Shown: in pieces, positions 42,408-51,388 of the stretch | How positions within the stretch are numbered: position 1 is the first letter of the stretch | How the letters are laid out: each line of letters begins with the position of its first letter | NCBI GenBank assembly: GCA_014695325.1 | Contig: JACJNZ010000014.1 | Location: 124,001 to 188,000 of the forward strand | Source of the DNA: Cyanobacteria bacterium FACHB-502 | GTDB taxonomy: Bacteria > Cyanobacteriota > Cyanobacteriia > Elainellales > Elainellaceae | Direction: 5' to 3' | DNA: 64,000 bases | Translations under genes and position numbers: made by a program | The notes under the pieces: generated by a model | Seen by the model: the letters and a program-made list of their open reading frames with translations, nothing else | What the model was told of the DNA's origin: nothing | The model's database searches: none

Positions 42408-45203
42408 ATGGATATCATCCTCTGTCATACCACGGCTGACTTTGACACCCTGGGCGCGGCGATCGGCTTAACGCGGCTGCATCCGGGAGCGCGAGTTGTG
42501 TTGACGGGGGGAAGTCATCCCACAGTGCATGATTTTTTGGCGTTGCATCGGGATGAATATGCGCTGATTGAGCGACGATCGGTAAATGCTGATCAGATTC
42601 GATCGCTGATTGTAGTGGATACGCAGTGGCGCGATCGGTTGGGCAAGGCGGCGGAATGGCTGGATTTGCCGGGAATTAAAGTTACGGTGTACGACCATCA
42701 TCCCGATGGAGATATTGCGGCAGACGAAATGTGTGTGGAGGCGATCGGGTCAGCCACCACGCTGATCGTGGAGCAGCTTCAGGCGGCACAAATCACGCTG
42801 ACTCCGGCAGAAGCAACCGTGATGGCGTTGGGCATTCATGTGGATACGGGGTCGCTCACGTTTGATCATTCGACTGTGCGAGATGCAGCAGCGTTGACCT
42901 GGCTGATGGCTCAGGGCGCAAACCTGCGATCGATCGGGGAATATGTAGAGCCAGGATTATCTCCAGAGCTGCAAGAGCTGTTGACGATCGCCCTGGAGCA
43001 AATGCAGACGGAAACCATTCGCGGCAATTCGATCGCCTGGGTGCTGCTGCCCGTGGGAGGTCATGTGGTGGGGCTGTCGAATCTAGCATCGCGGCTGCTG
43101 ACCCTGACCGAGGCGGATGTGCTGCTGCTGGCGACGCGCTTTAGTTTAGGAGACGGTACGGAAGAACGGTTGACGGTCATCGGACGCTCGCGAGGTGGAC
43201 TGGGATTAGACGAATTGAATCTGGGTGAGCTGTTCCAGCCCTGGGGGGGCGGTGGACATTCGCGGGCAGCATCGTTATCCCTGAGGGCGGCTGATCCGGA
43301 AAGCGAGTTTCAGCAGATTGTTGATCGCTTGACGCAGCAGATTCCCCAGCCGCCAACGGCACGAGAAATGATGTCTTCTCCGGTTCGCACGATTCGCCCA
43401 GAAACGACGATCGAGGAAGCACAGCGAATTTTGTTGCGGTACGGTCATGCGGGGCTATCAGTGGTGGATGCGGAAGGGCAGTTGGTTGGCATTATTTCTC
43501 GACGGGATATTGACATTGCACTGCATCACGGCTTCAGCCATGCTCCGGTGAAAGGCTACATGACGACGAATCTAAAGACGATCGCCCCCGATGCCTCGCT
43601 GCCGGAAATCGAATCGCTGATGACCACCTTTGATATCGGTCGATTGCCTGTGCTGGAGGACGGACAGCTTGTTGGCATGGTGACACGAACCGATGTGCTG
43701 CGCCAGCTTCATCAGGATAGGCAGTATCAGGGCAGGCAAAACCAGGCAAGGCAAACGGTACGCGATGCGAAAAAACCCTCACTGCGTCAAGCTTGCCTCC
43801 TTCCAGAAGTTGTGCAGGGAATGTTCCGAAGTCGCCTGATTCCAGCTTTGTGGAATGTGCTGATGCAGGCAGCAACACTGGCAGAGCAGCGCGGTTGGCA
43901 GCTCTATGTGGTGGGCGGTGCAGTGCGCGATATGCTGCTGTCCCAGAGCGGTGAACCCCATTTGTATGACATTGATTTAGTGGTAGATGGCTTTCATCGA
44001 TCGGCAGACCAGGCAGCAGGAGTCGAGCTAGCACGAGCATTGCAGGAAAGCTACCCGCAAACGAAGCTGCAAATCCACGGACGATTTCAGACTGCAGCCC
44101 TCCTCTGGCACAACGATCCCGAACTTGGCTCGCTCTGGGTGGACATCGCTACGGCTCGCACCGAGTTTTATCCCTATCCGGCGGCAAACCCTGAAGTCGA
44201 GGCAAGCTCAATCCGGCAGGATTTATATCGGCGCGATTTCACGATTAACGCGATGGCAATCCGGTTGACTACCCCCCGACGCGGCGAACTGCTCGACTTT
44301 TTTGGCGGTGTGATTGACCTGGAAGCAAAGCAAATCCGTGTCCTCCATGCCAATAGCTTTATCGAAGACCCAACGCGCATCTATCGCGCAGTGCGTTTTG
44401 CCACGCGACTTGGATTTCAGATCGAACCGCAAACTGAAGGTTACATTCGCCATGCGATCGCCAGCGGGGTTTATGACCGAATCCAGCTCGAAATGGAGAA
44501 AACCCCCGCACTGCAAACCCGCCTGAAGCAAGAGTTGAAATACATTCTGGAAGCTTCCTATTGGAAACGGGCGATCGCGCTTTTAGATCATCTGGGCGCA
44601 ATTTGCTGTATCCATCCTGAGCTGAAACTCACCGATTCCCTCTGGTACCAGCTCCGTTTTGCCGATCGCTGGCTGAAACAATTTGCCCCTTCCAAAACCT
44701 TTTCTCACTGGCAAATTTTGCTCGAAGTCATGCTGCTGCACCTGCTACCCGCAGCCCGAGTCAAAGTCGCAACGCATTTTCAGCTTCCTGCCGGCAGCCT
44801 CGATCGACTAGGACAGTTTGACGATCGACAAAAATGGGTAAATGAGCAATTGCCTGAATGCGATGCGAAGCACTTCCCTTCTGGGACAACCCGTCTTAGT
44901 AAGGTTTATCGGCTGCTGCAACCCTTGGATTTTGAGACGCTGACGCTGCTAGCAATCACCAGTTCTCGCGCAATTCGACGACGTATTTGGCAATACCTCA
45001 CTAAGGATTCGGCGATCGAACCTTTGCTCAACGGCAACGATCTCAAACAGCTTGGCTTCAAACCCGGACGGCAGTATAAGGAGATTTTAGAAACGGTTTT
45101 TGATGCAACGTTGGATGGAGTGGTGCGCGATCGAGCCGAGGCAGTGCGGTTTGTTGAGGAACAGTTTGAAAAGGGAGAGCGGTACAGCAAAGAGACGCAT
45201 TGA
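42408..45203 (+). CDS. DHH-CBS-CBS-tRNA nucleotidyltransferase fusion
   Basis: 931 aa from ATG 42408. Residues 1-315 are a DHH/DHHA1 phosphoesterase: LCHTTADFDTLGAA, VTVYDHHPDGDIAADE, then QPWGGGGHSRAASLSL. About 325-450 is a CBS pair (EMMSSPVRTIRPETTIEEAQ; KGYMTTNLKTIAPDASLPEI). The C-terminal half is a class II tRNA nucleotidyltransferase: LYVVGGAVRDMLLS (GG/GxVRD), DIDLVVDG (DxD), RRDFTINAMAIRL and EDPTRIYRAVRFATRLGFQI. In some lineages this fused form is the A-adding partner of a CC-adding enzyme. The N-terminal phosphoesterase may degrade nano-RNA or cyclic nucleotides. Well-known cyanobacterial architecture. Confidence 0.9.
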   Translation: MDIILCHTTADFDTLGAAIGLTRLHPGARVVLTGGSHPTVHDFLALHRDEYALIERRSVNADQIRSLIVVDTQWRDRLGKAAEWLDLPGIKVTVYDHHPDGDIAADEMCVEAIGSATTLIVEQLQAAQITLTPAEATVMALGIHVDTGSLTFDHSTVRDAAALTWLMAQGANLRSIGEYVEPGLSPELQELLTIALEQMQTETIRGNSIAWVLLPVGGHVVGLSNLASRLLTLTEADVLLLATRFSLGDGTEERLTVIGRSRGGLGLDELNLGELFQPWGGGGHSRAASLSLRAADPESEFQQIVDRLTQQIPQPPTAREMMSSPVRTIRPETTIEEAQRILLRYGHAGLSVVDAEGQLVGIISRRDIDIALHHGFSHAPVKGYMTTNLKTIAPDASLPEIESLMTTFDIGRLPVLEDGQLVGMVTRTDVLRQLHQDRQYQGRQNQARQTVRDAKKPSLRQACLLPEVVQGMFRSRLIPALWNVLMQAATLAEQRGWQLYVVGGAVRDMLLSQSGEPHLYDIDLVVDGFHRSADQAAGVELARALQESYPQTKLQIHGRFQTAALLWHNDPELGSLWVDIATARTEFYPYPAANPEVEASSIRQDLYRRDFTINAMAIRLTTPRRGELLDFFGGVIDLEAKQIRVLHANSFIEDPTRIYRAVRFATRLGFQIEPQTEGYIRHAIASGVYDRIQLEMEKTPALQTRLKQELKYILEASYWKRAIALLDHLGAICCIHPELKLTDSLWYQLRFADRWLKQFAPSKTFSHWQILLEVMLLHLLPAARVKVATHFQLPAGSLDRLGQFDDRQKWVNEQLPECDAKHFPSGTTRLSKVYRLLQPLDFETLTLLAITSSRAIRRRIWQYLTKDSAIEPLLNGNDLKQLGFKPGRQYKEILETVFDATLDGVVRDRAEAVRFVEEQFEKGERYSKETH

Positions 45204-45299
45204 GCACGATCGCTCACTCCAGGCTTTGCAATTGCCAATTCCGAATTCCAAATTATTTACACGGCAGAATGGAAAGGTTGACTCGGACGCTGAGAACCT

Positions 45300-46193
45300 G
45301 TGAATTGGATTGAGACTTATAAGGGTGAAATCGCCGGATTGGGGGCTGCGCTGATCTGGGCGATCGCTTCCTCGATTTATGTGGGGTTGGGGAAACAGAT
45401 GCCGCCCCTAATTTTGAACTTTACGAAGAGTGGGATTGCGATCGGCTTTATTTTGCTGACGCTGCTGCTGCGGGGCGATGTGCCTGACTTGAGCGGGATG
45501 AGTGTCTTGCTGCTGGGGTTGAGCGGGGCGATCGGAATTGGGTTGGGCGATACCGCGTTTTTTGCCAGTTTGAATGCGCTGGGGGCAAGACGATCGCTCT
45601 TATTTGAGGCGTTGTCGCCTTCGATGGCAGCAATTTTGGCAGGGTTATTCCTTAGCGAACAGCTAGGGCTGCAAACCTGGATCGGAATTGCCTTAACCCT
45701 GGGAGGGGTTGCCTGGGTCGTGGTGGAACGCACACCCAATGAGCCGCGAGATCGATCGCACCGCTGGTTGGGGATTGGCTTCGGATTACTGGCGGCACTG
45801 GGTCAGGCAGGCGGAGCCGTTTTGTCCAGAGCAGCGTTAGCCGGAACCACAGTCAGCCCACTCTGGAGTACGCTGATTCGTCTTGCAGCAGGTGTGCTAA
45901 TTTTGCTAGTCTGGATGGTGGCAAAGCGTCAGCCCCTCCGAGTTTTCCAGCCGCTTCGATCGCCCCGCTTCCTGGCTATCCTGGCACTCACCGCGTTTAG
46001 CGGCACGTATCTGGCAATCTGGCTCCAGCAAACTGCCCTCAAATTCACTGCCACGGGCATTGCTCAGGCTCTCACCTCGACCAGTCCGCTGTTTGTGATT
46101 CCGATCGCTTTCTGGGCAGGAGAACGAGTGAGTTTAAGGGCAATTTTAGGAGCGACGATCGCCTTAGCAGGAATTTGGTTGCTGTTCGATTAA
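45300..46193 (+). CDS. EamA/DMT-family transporter
   Basis: 297 aa with ten TM segments in two internally repeated EamA halves: WIETYKGEIAGLGAALIWAI, SGAIGIGLGDTAFFASLNAL, GARRSLLFEALSPSMAAILA (end of half 1), then SHRWLGIGFGLLAALGQAGG and LTSTSPLFVIPIAFWAGERV (half 2). It exports or imports small metabolites; the substrate is unknown. Start GTG 45300. Same strand as the preceding fusion gene at 96 bp. Confidence 0.9.
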   Translation: MNWIETYKGEIAGLGAALIWAIASSIYVGLGKQMPPLILNFTKSGIAIGFILLTLLLRGDVPDLSGMSVLLLGLSGAIGIGLGDTAFFASLNALGARRSLLFEALSPSMAAILAGLFLSEQLGLQTWIGIALTLGGVAWVVVERTPNEPRDRSHRWLGIGFGLLAALGQAGGAVLSRAALAGTTVSPLWSTLIRLAAGVLILLVWMVAKRQPLRVFQPLRSPRFLAILALTAFSGTYLAIWLQQTALKFTATGIAQALTSTSPLFVIPIAFWAGERVSLRAILGATIALAGIWLLFD

Positions 46194-46223
46194 AAGAGAG
46201 CCAATCAAAATTAAGTCGGATTT

Positions 46224-46490
46224 TCATCTGCGATAGCGTTCTTCGAGCCAGATCCGAACTTCGTTTGCGCTCCCGAAGGTGAGTGATTGATGGGTCGTCG
46301 GGTCGTAGACGCTCCAGTAATGTTCACCCGATCGATCGCGCTTCAGCGTAATTTGCGGTTCAGAATAACCGAGACAATATTGCACAAATCGATCCCAGAT
46401 CCGCTTGAGGCGTCCATTTTGCCAGGTTTGCGGCGATCGTGGATTAACGAGGGGGGAGGATTGCTGAATCGGATTGAAATCAGTTCTCAT
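46224..46490 (-). CDS. Small cyanobacterial protein of unknown function
   Basis: 88 aa with a compact C-terminal part DRSGEHYWSVYDPTTHQSLT FGSANEVRIWLEERY that looks like a small beta-alpha domain found in other cyanobacterial hypotheticals. I recognise no named family. Convergent with the EamA gene (31-bp gap). Confidence 0.6.
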   Translation of the reverse strand: MRTDFNPIQQSSPLVNPRSPQTWQNGRLKRIWDRFVQYCLGYSEPQITLKRDRSGEHYWSVYDPTTHQSLTFGSANEVRIWLEERYRR

Positions 46491-46765
46491 ACCATGACTC
46501 CCGGATGCGAAGGGTGAATCAGACGGTTTGCAGGCAGATTACTTCTTTGGTCATGCTCGTGCTGGAGCACGATGAGTAAATTGAATGGCGGAATAAACTC
46601 CATCGCCGTAACAAAATTTCATCTGATAGCCCCACTTTAAGTAGCTGCAACGATGAAATCAAAAAGCGCACTGCATCGTTTCCATGAAAAAAATTCATGT
46701 TTACCTCTGGAGTCTCCTGAGAATTTAAGCGACAATCTGGGAAGTGCAGGGAAGAGGTGGACGCG

Positions 46766-47692
46766 ATGAATCTTGAAGGCATTAAGCTATCGCAACTGCG
46801 GGCACTGGCTACGATCGCCAAGTATGGCAACTTCAGTGAGGCGGCTTTTCAGCTTGGTGTGTCTCAATCCGCCATCAGTCATGCAATCGCGGCGTTAGAA
46901 GCTGAATTAGGCGTGGTGCTGCTGTCGCGGGGGCGACATGGGGCTTCGCTAACTCCCGTAGGCGAACGCATTTTGACGCATACTCATACCATGCTGGATA
47001 ATCTGGAGGCGATCGGCAAAGAAGCAAACCTCGCGAAGGGGCTTCAGGGCGGTCATCTACGAATTGCATCATTTCGGAGTGCGGCGACTCACGTGCTGCC
47101 CGGCGTGATTGCAGAGTTTCAGAAGCGGTTTCCGGGCGTGAGTATTACGATTCGCGAATGTCGTTTCGGCGTTTCCGTTGCTCAAGCCCTGCGGCAGGGT
47201 CAGGCAGACCTGGGCATTACCATTTTGCCGACGACCGATGAATTTGAATCCTGGGAACTGCTGCGCGATGAGTATCTGGTTCTGTTTCCCCCCAGCTGCA
47301 AGCTCAAAGACTCCCTCACCTGGCAGGATCTGTACAGGCTGCCCTTAATTTTGCCTTCGTCGCAGGACGAGTGCCGCATCCTGATTGATGCTCACTTCGA
47401 TCGCTTTCAGCAGCCCTTAAAACCCACCTACGAAGTAACGGAAGATTCGACCGCTGTGGGCATGGTCAGCCAAGGCTTGGGCATTACGATTATGGGACGA
47501 TTAGCCGCCGAGCCACTGCCACCCCATGTTCAGGTGAGAAGTCTGCCCGTGAAACTAGAGCGAATTATCGGCGCAGCAATCTTGGCAGAAGGGTTACATT
47601 CTCCGGCGGTTTATGCGTTTCTTGACAGTTTGAAAGCATCAGGGTCAGTTCAGCCCGGCTCTGCCTTGTCTGATTTAAGCGCCGTTGTTTAG
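46766..47692 (+). CDS. LysR-family transcriptional regulator
   Basis: 308 aa. N-terminal winged helix: LSQLRALATIAKYGNFSEAA, FQLGVSQSAISHAIAALEAE, then the linker helix LDNLEAIGKEANLAKG, and a C-terminal periplasmic-binding-like effector domain (GGHLRIASFRSAATHVLPGV, GQADLGITILP, SQGLGITIMGRLAAEPLP). I choose ATG 46766 with AGAGG 8 nt upstream over the GTG at 46757. The target is unknown; the CysB/CbbR-type subgroup cannot be assigned. No divergent target gene is obvious. Confidence 0.92.
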   Translation: MNLEGIKLSQLRALATIAKYGNFSEAAFQLGVSQSAISHAIAALEAELGVVLLSRGRHGASLTPVGERILTHTHTMLDNLEAIGKEANLAKGLQGGHLRIASFRSAATHVLPGVIAEFQKRFPGVSITIRECRFGVSVAQALRQGQADLGITILPTTDEFESWELLRDEYLVLFPPSCKLKDSLTWQDLYRLPLILPSSQDECRILIDAHFDRFQQPLKPTYEVTEDSTAVGMVSQGLGITIMGRLAAEPLPPHVQVRSLPVKLERIIGAAILAEGLHSPAVYAFLDSLKASGSVQPGSALSDLSAVV

Positions 47693-47833
47693 CGTTCAGC
47701 GATCGCCTAATCACAATCTCGTCAGACTAACCTCACTTCACAAAACCCAAAACAAACCCATTAATCCCATCTCCTCCAGGGAGGGAAGTCCGCAGGGCAG
47801 GGTGGGGCAAACCTTCGCGATCGAGCCAAGCTC

Positions 47834-47861
47834 CACCTTTCTGGAATCACCTTTCTGGAAT
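47834..47861. repeat. 14-bp perfect tandem repeat upstream of glmS
   Basis: CACCTTTCTGGAAT repeated twice in the glmS leader, about 95 bp before the start codon. No glmS ribozyme structure was recognised in the 47693-47956 gap. Confidence 0.55.
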
Positions 47862-47956
47862 CACCAGATCGACTGCTGTATATCCAGGTGCGTGAACAAT
47901 AATTGCCCCCATTAAAATAAATCCATCCACTTTAGCCTGAAGAGGAGCGTCAGCCC

Positions 47957-49840
47957 ATGTGTGGAATTGTTGGCTACATCGGAACTCAAGCAGCAAGCGG
48001 TATTTTGCTCGAAGGGTTACGCAAGCTGGAGTATCGCGGCTATGACTCCGCGGGAATTGCCACCATCTGGGAAGGCGAAATTCACTGTGTCCGGGCGAAG
48101 GGCAAACTGCAAAATCTGCAAGACAAGTTAGAAGGCTTACATATTCCCGCACAGGTCGGCATTGGACACACGCGCTGGGCAACCCACGGCAAGCCGGAGG
48201 AATACAACGCCCATCCCCACATGGATACGGTAAAGCGATTGGCAGTCGTGCAAAATGGCATTATTGAAAACTATCGCGAACTGCGCGAACACCTGAAGGC
48301 AAAGGGACACGAGTTTCGATCGGATACCGACACCGAAGTGATTCCCCACCTGATTGCCGATTATCTGGCAGAACTCTCTACCAGCCCCAATCCCTTACTC
48401 GAAGCGGCACGCCTGGCAGTGAATGACCTTCAGGGCGCGTTTGCGCTGGCGATCGTTTCAGCCGACTATCCCGATGAACTCCTTGCAGTGCGGCAGCAGG
48501 CTCCTTTGGCGATCGGGTTTGGGCAGGGCGAATTCTTTTGTGCGTCGGATACTCCGGCTCTGGTGACGCATACTCGCGCTGTGCTGACGCTGGAAAATGG
48601 CGAACTGGCAAGGCTGACCCCGCTGGGCGTAGAAGTGTATGACTTTGCCGGGCATCGACTCAAGAAAACGCCGCGAATGCTGGACATGAACCCGATTCAG
48701 GTGGAAAAGCAGGGCTTCCGGCATTTCATGGTGAAGGAAATCTATGAACAGCCGGGTGTGGTGAGAACTTCGTTGGAAGCCTATCTGGATAGTGGGTGGA
48801 CAGCCGCTAGTTCTACTTCCCCAATTCGCTTGAATCTGCCGGATGAGTTTTATGCGGATATTGAGCAAATCCAGATCGTTGCCTGCGGTACAAGCTGGCA
48901 CGCCGGACTGGTGGGTAAGTATTTGCTAGAACAGCTTGCCGAAATCCCCACACAGGTGCAGTATGCCTCTGAGTTTCGCTACGCACCGCCCCCACTCACG
49001 CCCCATACGCTAACGATCGGTGTGACCCAATCCGGCGAAACCGCAGACACCCTTTCTGCCCTGGAAATGGACAAGCGACGCAGAACCGATCTCGATCGCA
49101 AATTTCAGTCCCGCATCCTGGGTATCACGAACCGCACCGACAGCACTTTGGGACATTTAGCAAATCATCTGATCGACACTCGCGCCGGAATCGAAATTGG
49201 TGTGGCAGCAACCAAAACTTTTACTGCGCAACTCGTCGCCTTCTACTGTCTGGCGTTAGAGTTTGCCTATCGGCGCAAAACCGTTCCGCTCGATCGCCTG
49301 GAGCAAATCATTACCGGGCTGCGCCAGCTTCCCTCAGAAATGGAGCTAATTCTTGAAAGCCAGGAACGCTACATCGAAGAACTCGCCCACGATTTCGCCG
49401 AAACCCAGGACTTTATCTTTTTAGGACGGGGCATCAACTTCCCGATCGCCCTCGAAGGCGCACTCAAACTCAAAGAAATCAGCTACATCCACGCCGAAGG
49501 CTACCCCGCAGGCGAAATGAAACACGGTCCGATCGCGTTACTGGATGCAAAAGTGCCTGTGGTGGCGATTGCCATGCCGGGAGCGGTGTATGAGAAAGTG
49601 ATTTCTAACGCTCAAGAAGCGAAAGCTCGTGATGCGCGTTTAATTGGTGTGACACCGATGAATGATGCTCATGCGGCGGAAGTGTTTGATGATATTCTGC
49701 CCGTGCCTTCGGTCGAGGAACTGCTTTCTCCAATTCTGACGGTCATTCCACTACAATTCCTGGCGTATCATATTGCGTCGCGCCGAGGCTTAGATGTGGA
49801 TCAGCCGCGTAATTTGGCGAAGTCAGTGACAGTTGAATAG
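47957..49840 (+). CDS. glmS: Glucosamine--fructose-6-phosphate aminotransferase (isomerising)
   Basis: Makes glucosamine-6-phosphate from fructose-6-phosphate and glutamine, the entry to peptidoglycan and LPS amino sugars. The N-terminal Cys (MCGIVGYIG) is the glutaminase nucleophile, followed by YRGYDSAGIA and GHTRWATHGKP. Two SIS sugar-isomerase domains follow (IVACGTSWHAGLVGKYLLEQ; ETQDFIFLGRGINFPIALEG), ending PRNLAKSVTVE. 627 aa is slightly longer than E. coli GlmS (609). The Shine-Dalgarno is AGAGGAG. Confidence 0.95.
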   Translation: MCGIVGYIGTQAASGILLEGLRKLEYRGYDSAGIATIWEGEIHCVRAKGKLQNLQDKLEGLHIPAQVGIGHTRWATHGKPEEYNAHPHMDTVKRLAVVQNGIIENYRELREHLKAKGHEFRSDTDTEVIPHLIADYLAELSTSPNPLLEAARLAVNDLQGAFALAIVSADYPDELLAVRQQAPLAIGFGQGEFFCASDTPALVTHTRAVLTLENGELARLTPLGVEVYDFAGHRLKKTPRMLDMNPIQVEKQGFRHFMVKEIYEQPGVVRTSLEAYLDSGWTAASSTSPIRLNLPDEFYADIEQIQIVACGTSWHAGLVGKYLLEQLAEIPTQVQYASEFRYAPPPLTPHTLTIGVTQSGETADTLSALEMDKRRRTDLDRKFQSRILGITNRTDSTLGHLANHLIDTRAGIEIGVAATKTFTAQLVAFYCLALEFAYRRKTVPLDRLEQIITGLRQLPSEMELILESQERYIEELAHDFAETQDFIFLGRGINFPIALEGALKLKEISYIHAEGYPAGEMKHGPIALLDAKVPVVAIAMPGAVYEKVISNAQEAKARDARLIGVTPMNDAHAAEVFDDILPVPSVEELLSPILTVIPLQFLAYHIASRRGLDVDQPRNLAKSVTVE

Positions 49841-50260
49841 TTTAACGAAGCTGTTCTAACGAAGCTGTTCTCGATGTTTGTATGCAAACAATAAAGTCTT
49901 GAACTCGCGCGTAAAGTTCTAAACTCGTGCGTAAAGTCTTAAACTAACTGTCACACTGAAGGAAGGTTGTGGCAGTTAGCTTGTCTATATGGAGAATGTT
50001 CTAACCTAGAAGATGAGAAAAACGGTGGCTTGTCCCTTGTGTACGCAATCAGCCCATCAAGTTCGTTTGCCATTCAGATATTTTTTGCGACGCAACACTG
50101 TGGCTACATTAGCCTAATTGAGACAGTCCCAATTAAGACAGTGAAGCTGTTCCTATAGTAGATATTACAAACATTATAAATATCACAAACATTGCTAAGC
50201 CCGACTACCGTTGTCAGTCGAGAGTTTTTTGTTGGCAGTCTTGCGCCTTGTCATTCCTGT
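49841..50260. other. Intergenic region with several tandem repeats
   Basis: Perfect 14-bp tandem AACGAAGCTGTTCT at 49844-49871, then a 20-bp near-repeat around 49901-49940 (ACTCGYGCGTAAAGT core), and the stem TGTTTG/CAAACA at 49875-49890. A 63-codon frame at 49967-50158 has no visible start signal or family. The region is a possible glmS terminator plus slippage-prone sequence. Confidence 0.5.
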
Positions 50261-51388
50261 TTAACTCGGTGCAGTTCTTTCCAGTTGGCTATTTAGCGGC
50301 TGGAACAGCTTAACAACAAAGGTTGTTCCTTCGCCCACTTCACTCTCTACATCAATTTGCCCGCCATGCAAGTCTAAGCAATGTTTTACGATGGTTAGCC
50401 CTAGCCCAGTTCCAGGAATTTTGCCCACATTGTTTGCTCGTTGAAAAGGTTCAAACAAATGCTTTTGAGCATCAGAAGGAATTCCAATTCCCATATCTCG
50501 AACTTGTAAGGTGACTTGTTCTTCATGACAGGAAAGGTCAAAATAGACGGGGCGATCTTGGGGAGAGTATTTAATTGCGTTTGAAATTAAATTCGTGAGA
50601 ATGTGCCTGAGGAGTTTTTGATCCAGACAAGCATTCTCGCAGTGCCCCTGACTGTTGAAAAGGATGCGGTGCTTTGAACCTGTGCTAAATTGGATTTCCT
50701 CGACTAGTCTTCGACAGAAGCGATCTAAATTTAAAGAGGCTGGCTTAAACTTCAAGCTTCCACCTGCGGCTTGACCAACAGATAATAAATCATCCAACAA
50801 TTGATTCATCGATCGAACCGATTGTTGAATTATGTATAAAAACTCGCGTCGTCTTTCTTCGGTTAAATTATGATTTTCCTGCTCCAGCAATTGGGCACAG
50901 CCCAGAATTGAGGTCATCGGACCTCGAAGTTCATGAGCTGCCATTGACCAAAACCGAGATTTTAGCTCACTCAACTCTTTCTCTTTTTCTAGAGCGACGC
51001 GAATCGCAGTTTCTGACAATTTCCGGCGGAGGGCAACTTCGACTGCAACATGCAAGTCCCGCTCATCAAACGGCTTCACGATATATCCAAAGGGGTCTGT
51101 CACTTTGGCTCGTTGCAATGTGGCTTCATCAGCATAAGCCGTTAAATAAATGACAGGCGTATCAAAATCGGCTCGAATTTGCTCTGCCGCTTCGATGCCA
51201 TCCATTTGACCTTTAAGTCGGACATCCATTAAAACTAACTCTGGTCGTAATTCCGCGACCTTTTCAACTGCTTCTTCTCCAGAGGCGACTGATGCAGGTA
51301 CACTGTACCCCAACTTTTTCAATCGCTTCTCGATATCACGGGCAACAACTCTTTCATCCTCAACGACTAAAATCCTTTCATTAGCCAT
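50261..51388 (-). CDS. Response regulator-histidine kinase hybrid (REC-HisKA-HATPase)
   Basis: 375 aa. The N-terminal receiver domain has ERILVVEDERVVARDIEKRL, phospho-acceptor D55 (LVLMDVRLKG) and K105 (GYIVKPFDE). A coiled link (EKEKELSELKSRF) leads to the HisKA domain with the H-box SMAAHELRGPMTSILG (H152) and the HATPase domain (NLISNAIKYSPQDRPVYF, QVRDMGIGIPSDAQKH, GTGLGLTIVKHCLD). It begins immediately after the stop of the CBS-CBCR kinase gene (TAAATG), so the two are translationally coupled and act in one phosphorelay: the upstream kinase probably phosphorylates D55. Confidence 0.93.
   Translation of the reverse strand: MANERILVVEDERVVARDIEKRLKKLGYSVPASVASGEEAVEKVAELRPELVLMDVRLKGQMDGIEAAEQIRADFDTPVIYLTAYADEATLQRAKVTDPFGYIVKPFDERDLHVAVEVALRRKLSETAIRVALEKEKELSELKSRFWSMAAHELRGPMTSILGCAQLLEQENHNLTEERRREFLYIIQQSVRSMNQLLDDLLSVGQAAGGSLKFKPASLNLDRFCRRLVEEIQFSTGSKHRILFNSQGHCENACLDQKLLRHILTNLISNAIKYSPQDRPVYFDLSCHEEQVTLQVRDMGIGIPSDAQKHLFEPFQRANNVGKIPGTGLGLTIVKHCLDLHGGQIDVESEVGEGTTFVVKLFQPLNSQLERTAPS

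Noticed and set aside
44860-44895. Possible fifth copy of the GCAGTTCCCC element within the nucleotidyltransferase fusion
   Set aside because: Only partial identity (GATGCGAAGCACTTCCCTTC), and the reading frame and domain around it look continuous.
42470-44900. Long shadow frames inside the DHH-CBS-nucleotidyltransferase gene
   Set aside because: They are antisense or alternate-frame readings of a gene with complete domain motifs.
46519-46830. Minus-strand frame of 103 codons upstream of the LysR gene
   Set aside because: Its first 20 codons are antisense to the LysR start, there is no ribosome-binding site, and no family is recognisable.
47693-47956. A glmS ribozyme in the glmS leader
   Set aside because: No fit to the glmS ribozyme core was visible; only a 14-bp tandem and a Shine-Dalgarno were seen.
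49967-50158. 63-codon frame in the glmS/kinase gap
   Set aside because: No ribosome-binding site, no similarity, and it spans repeat-rich DNA.
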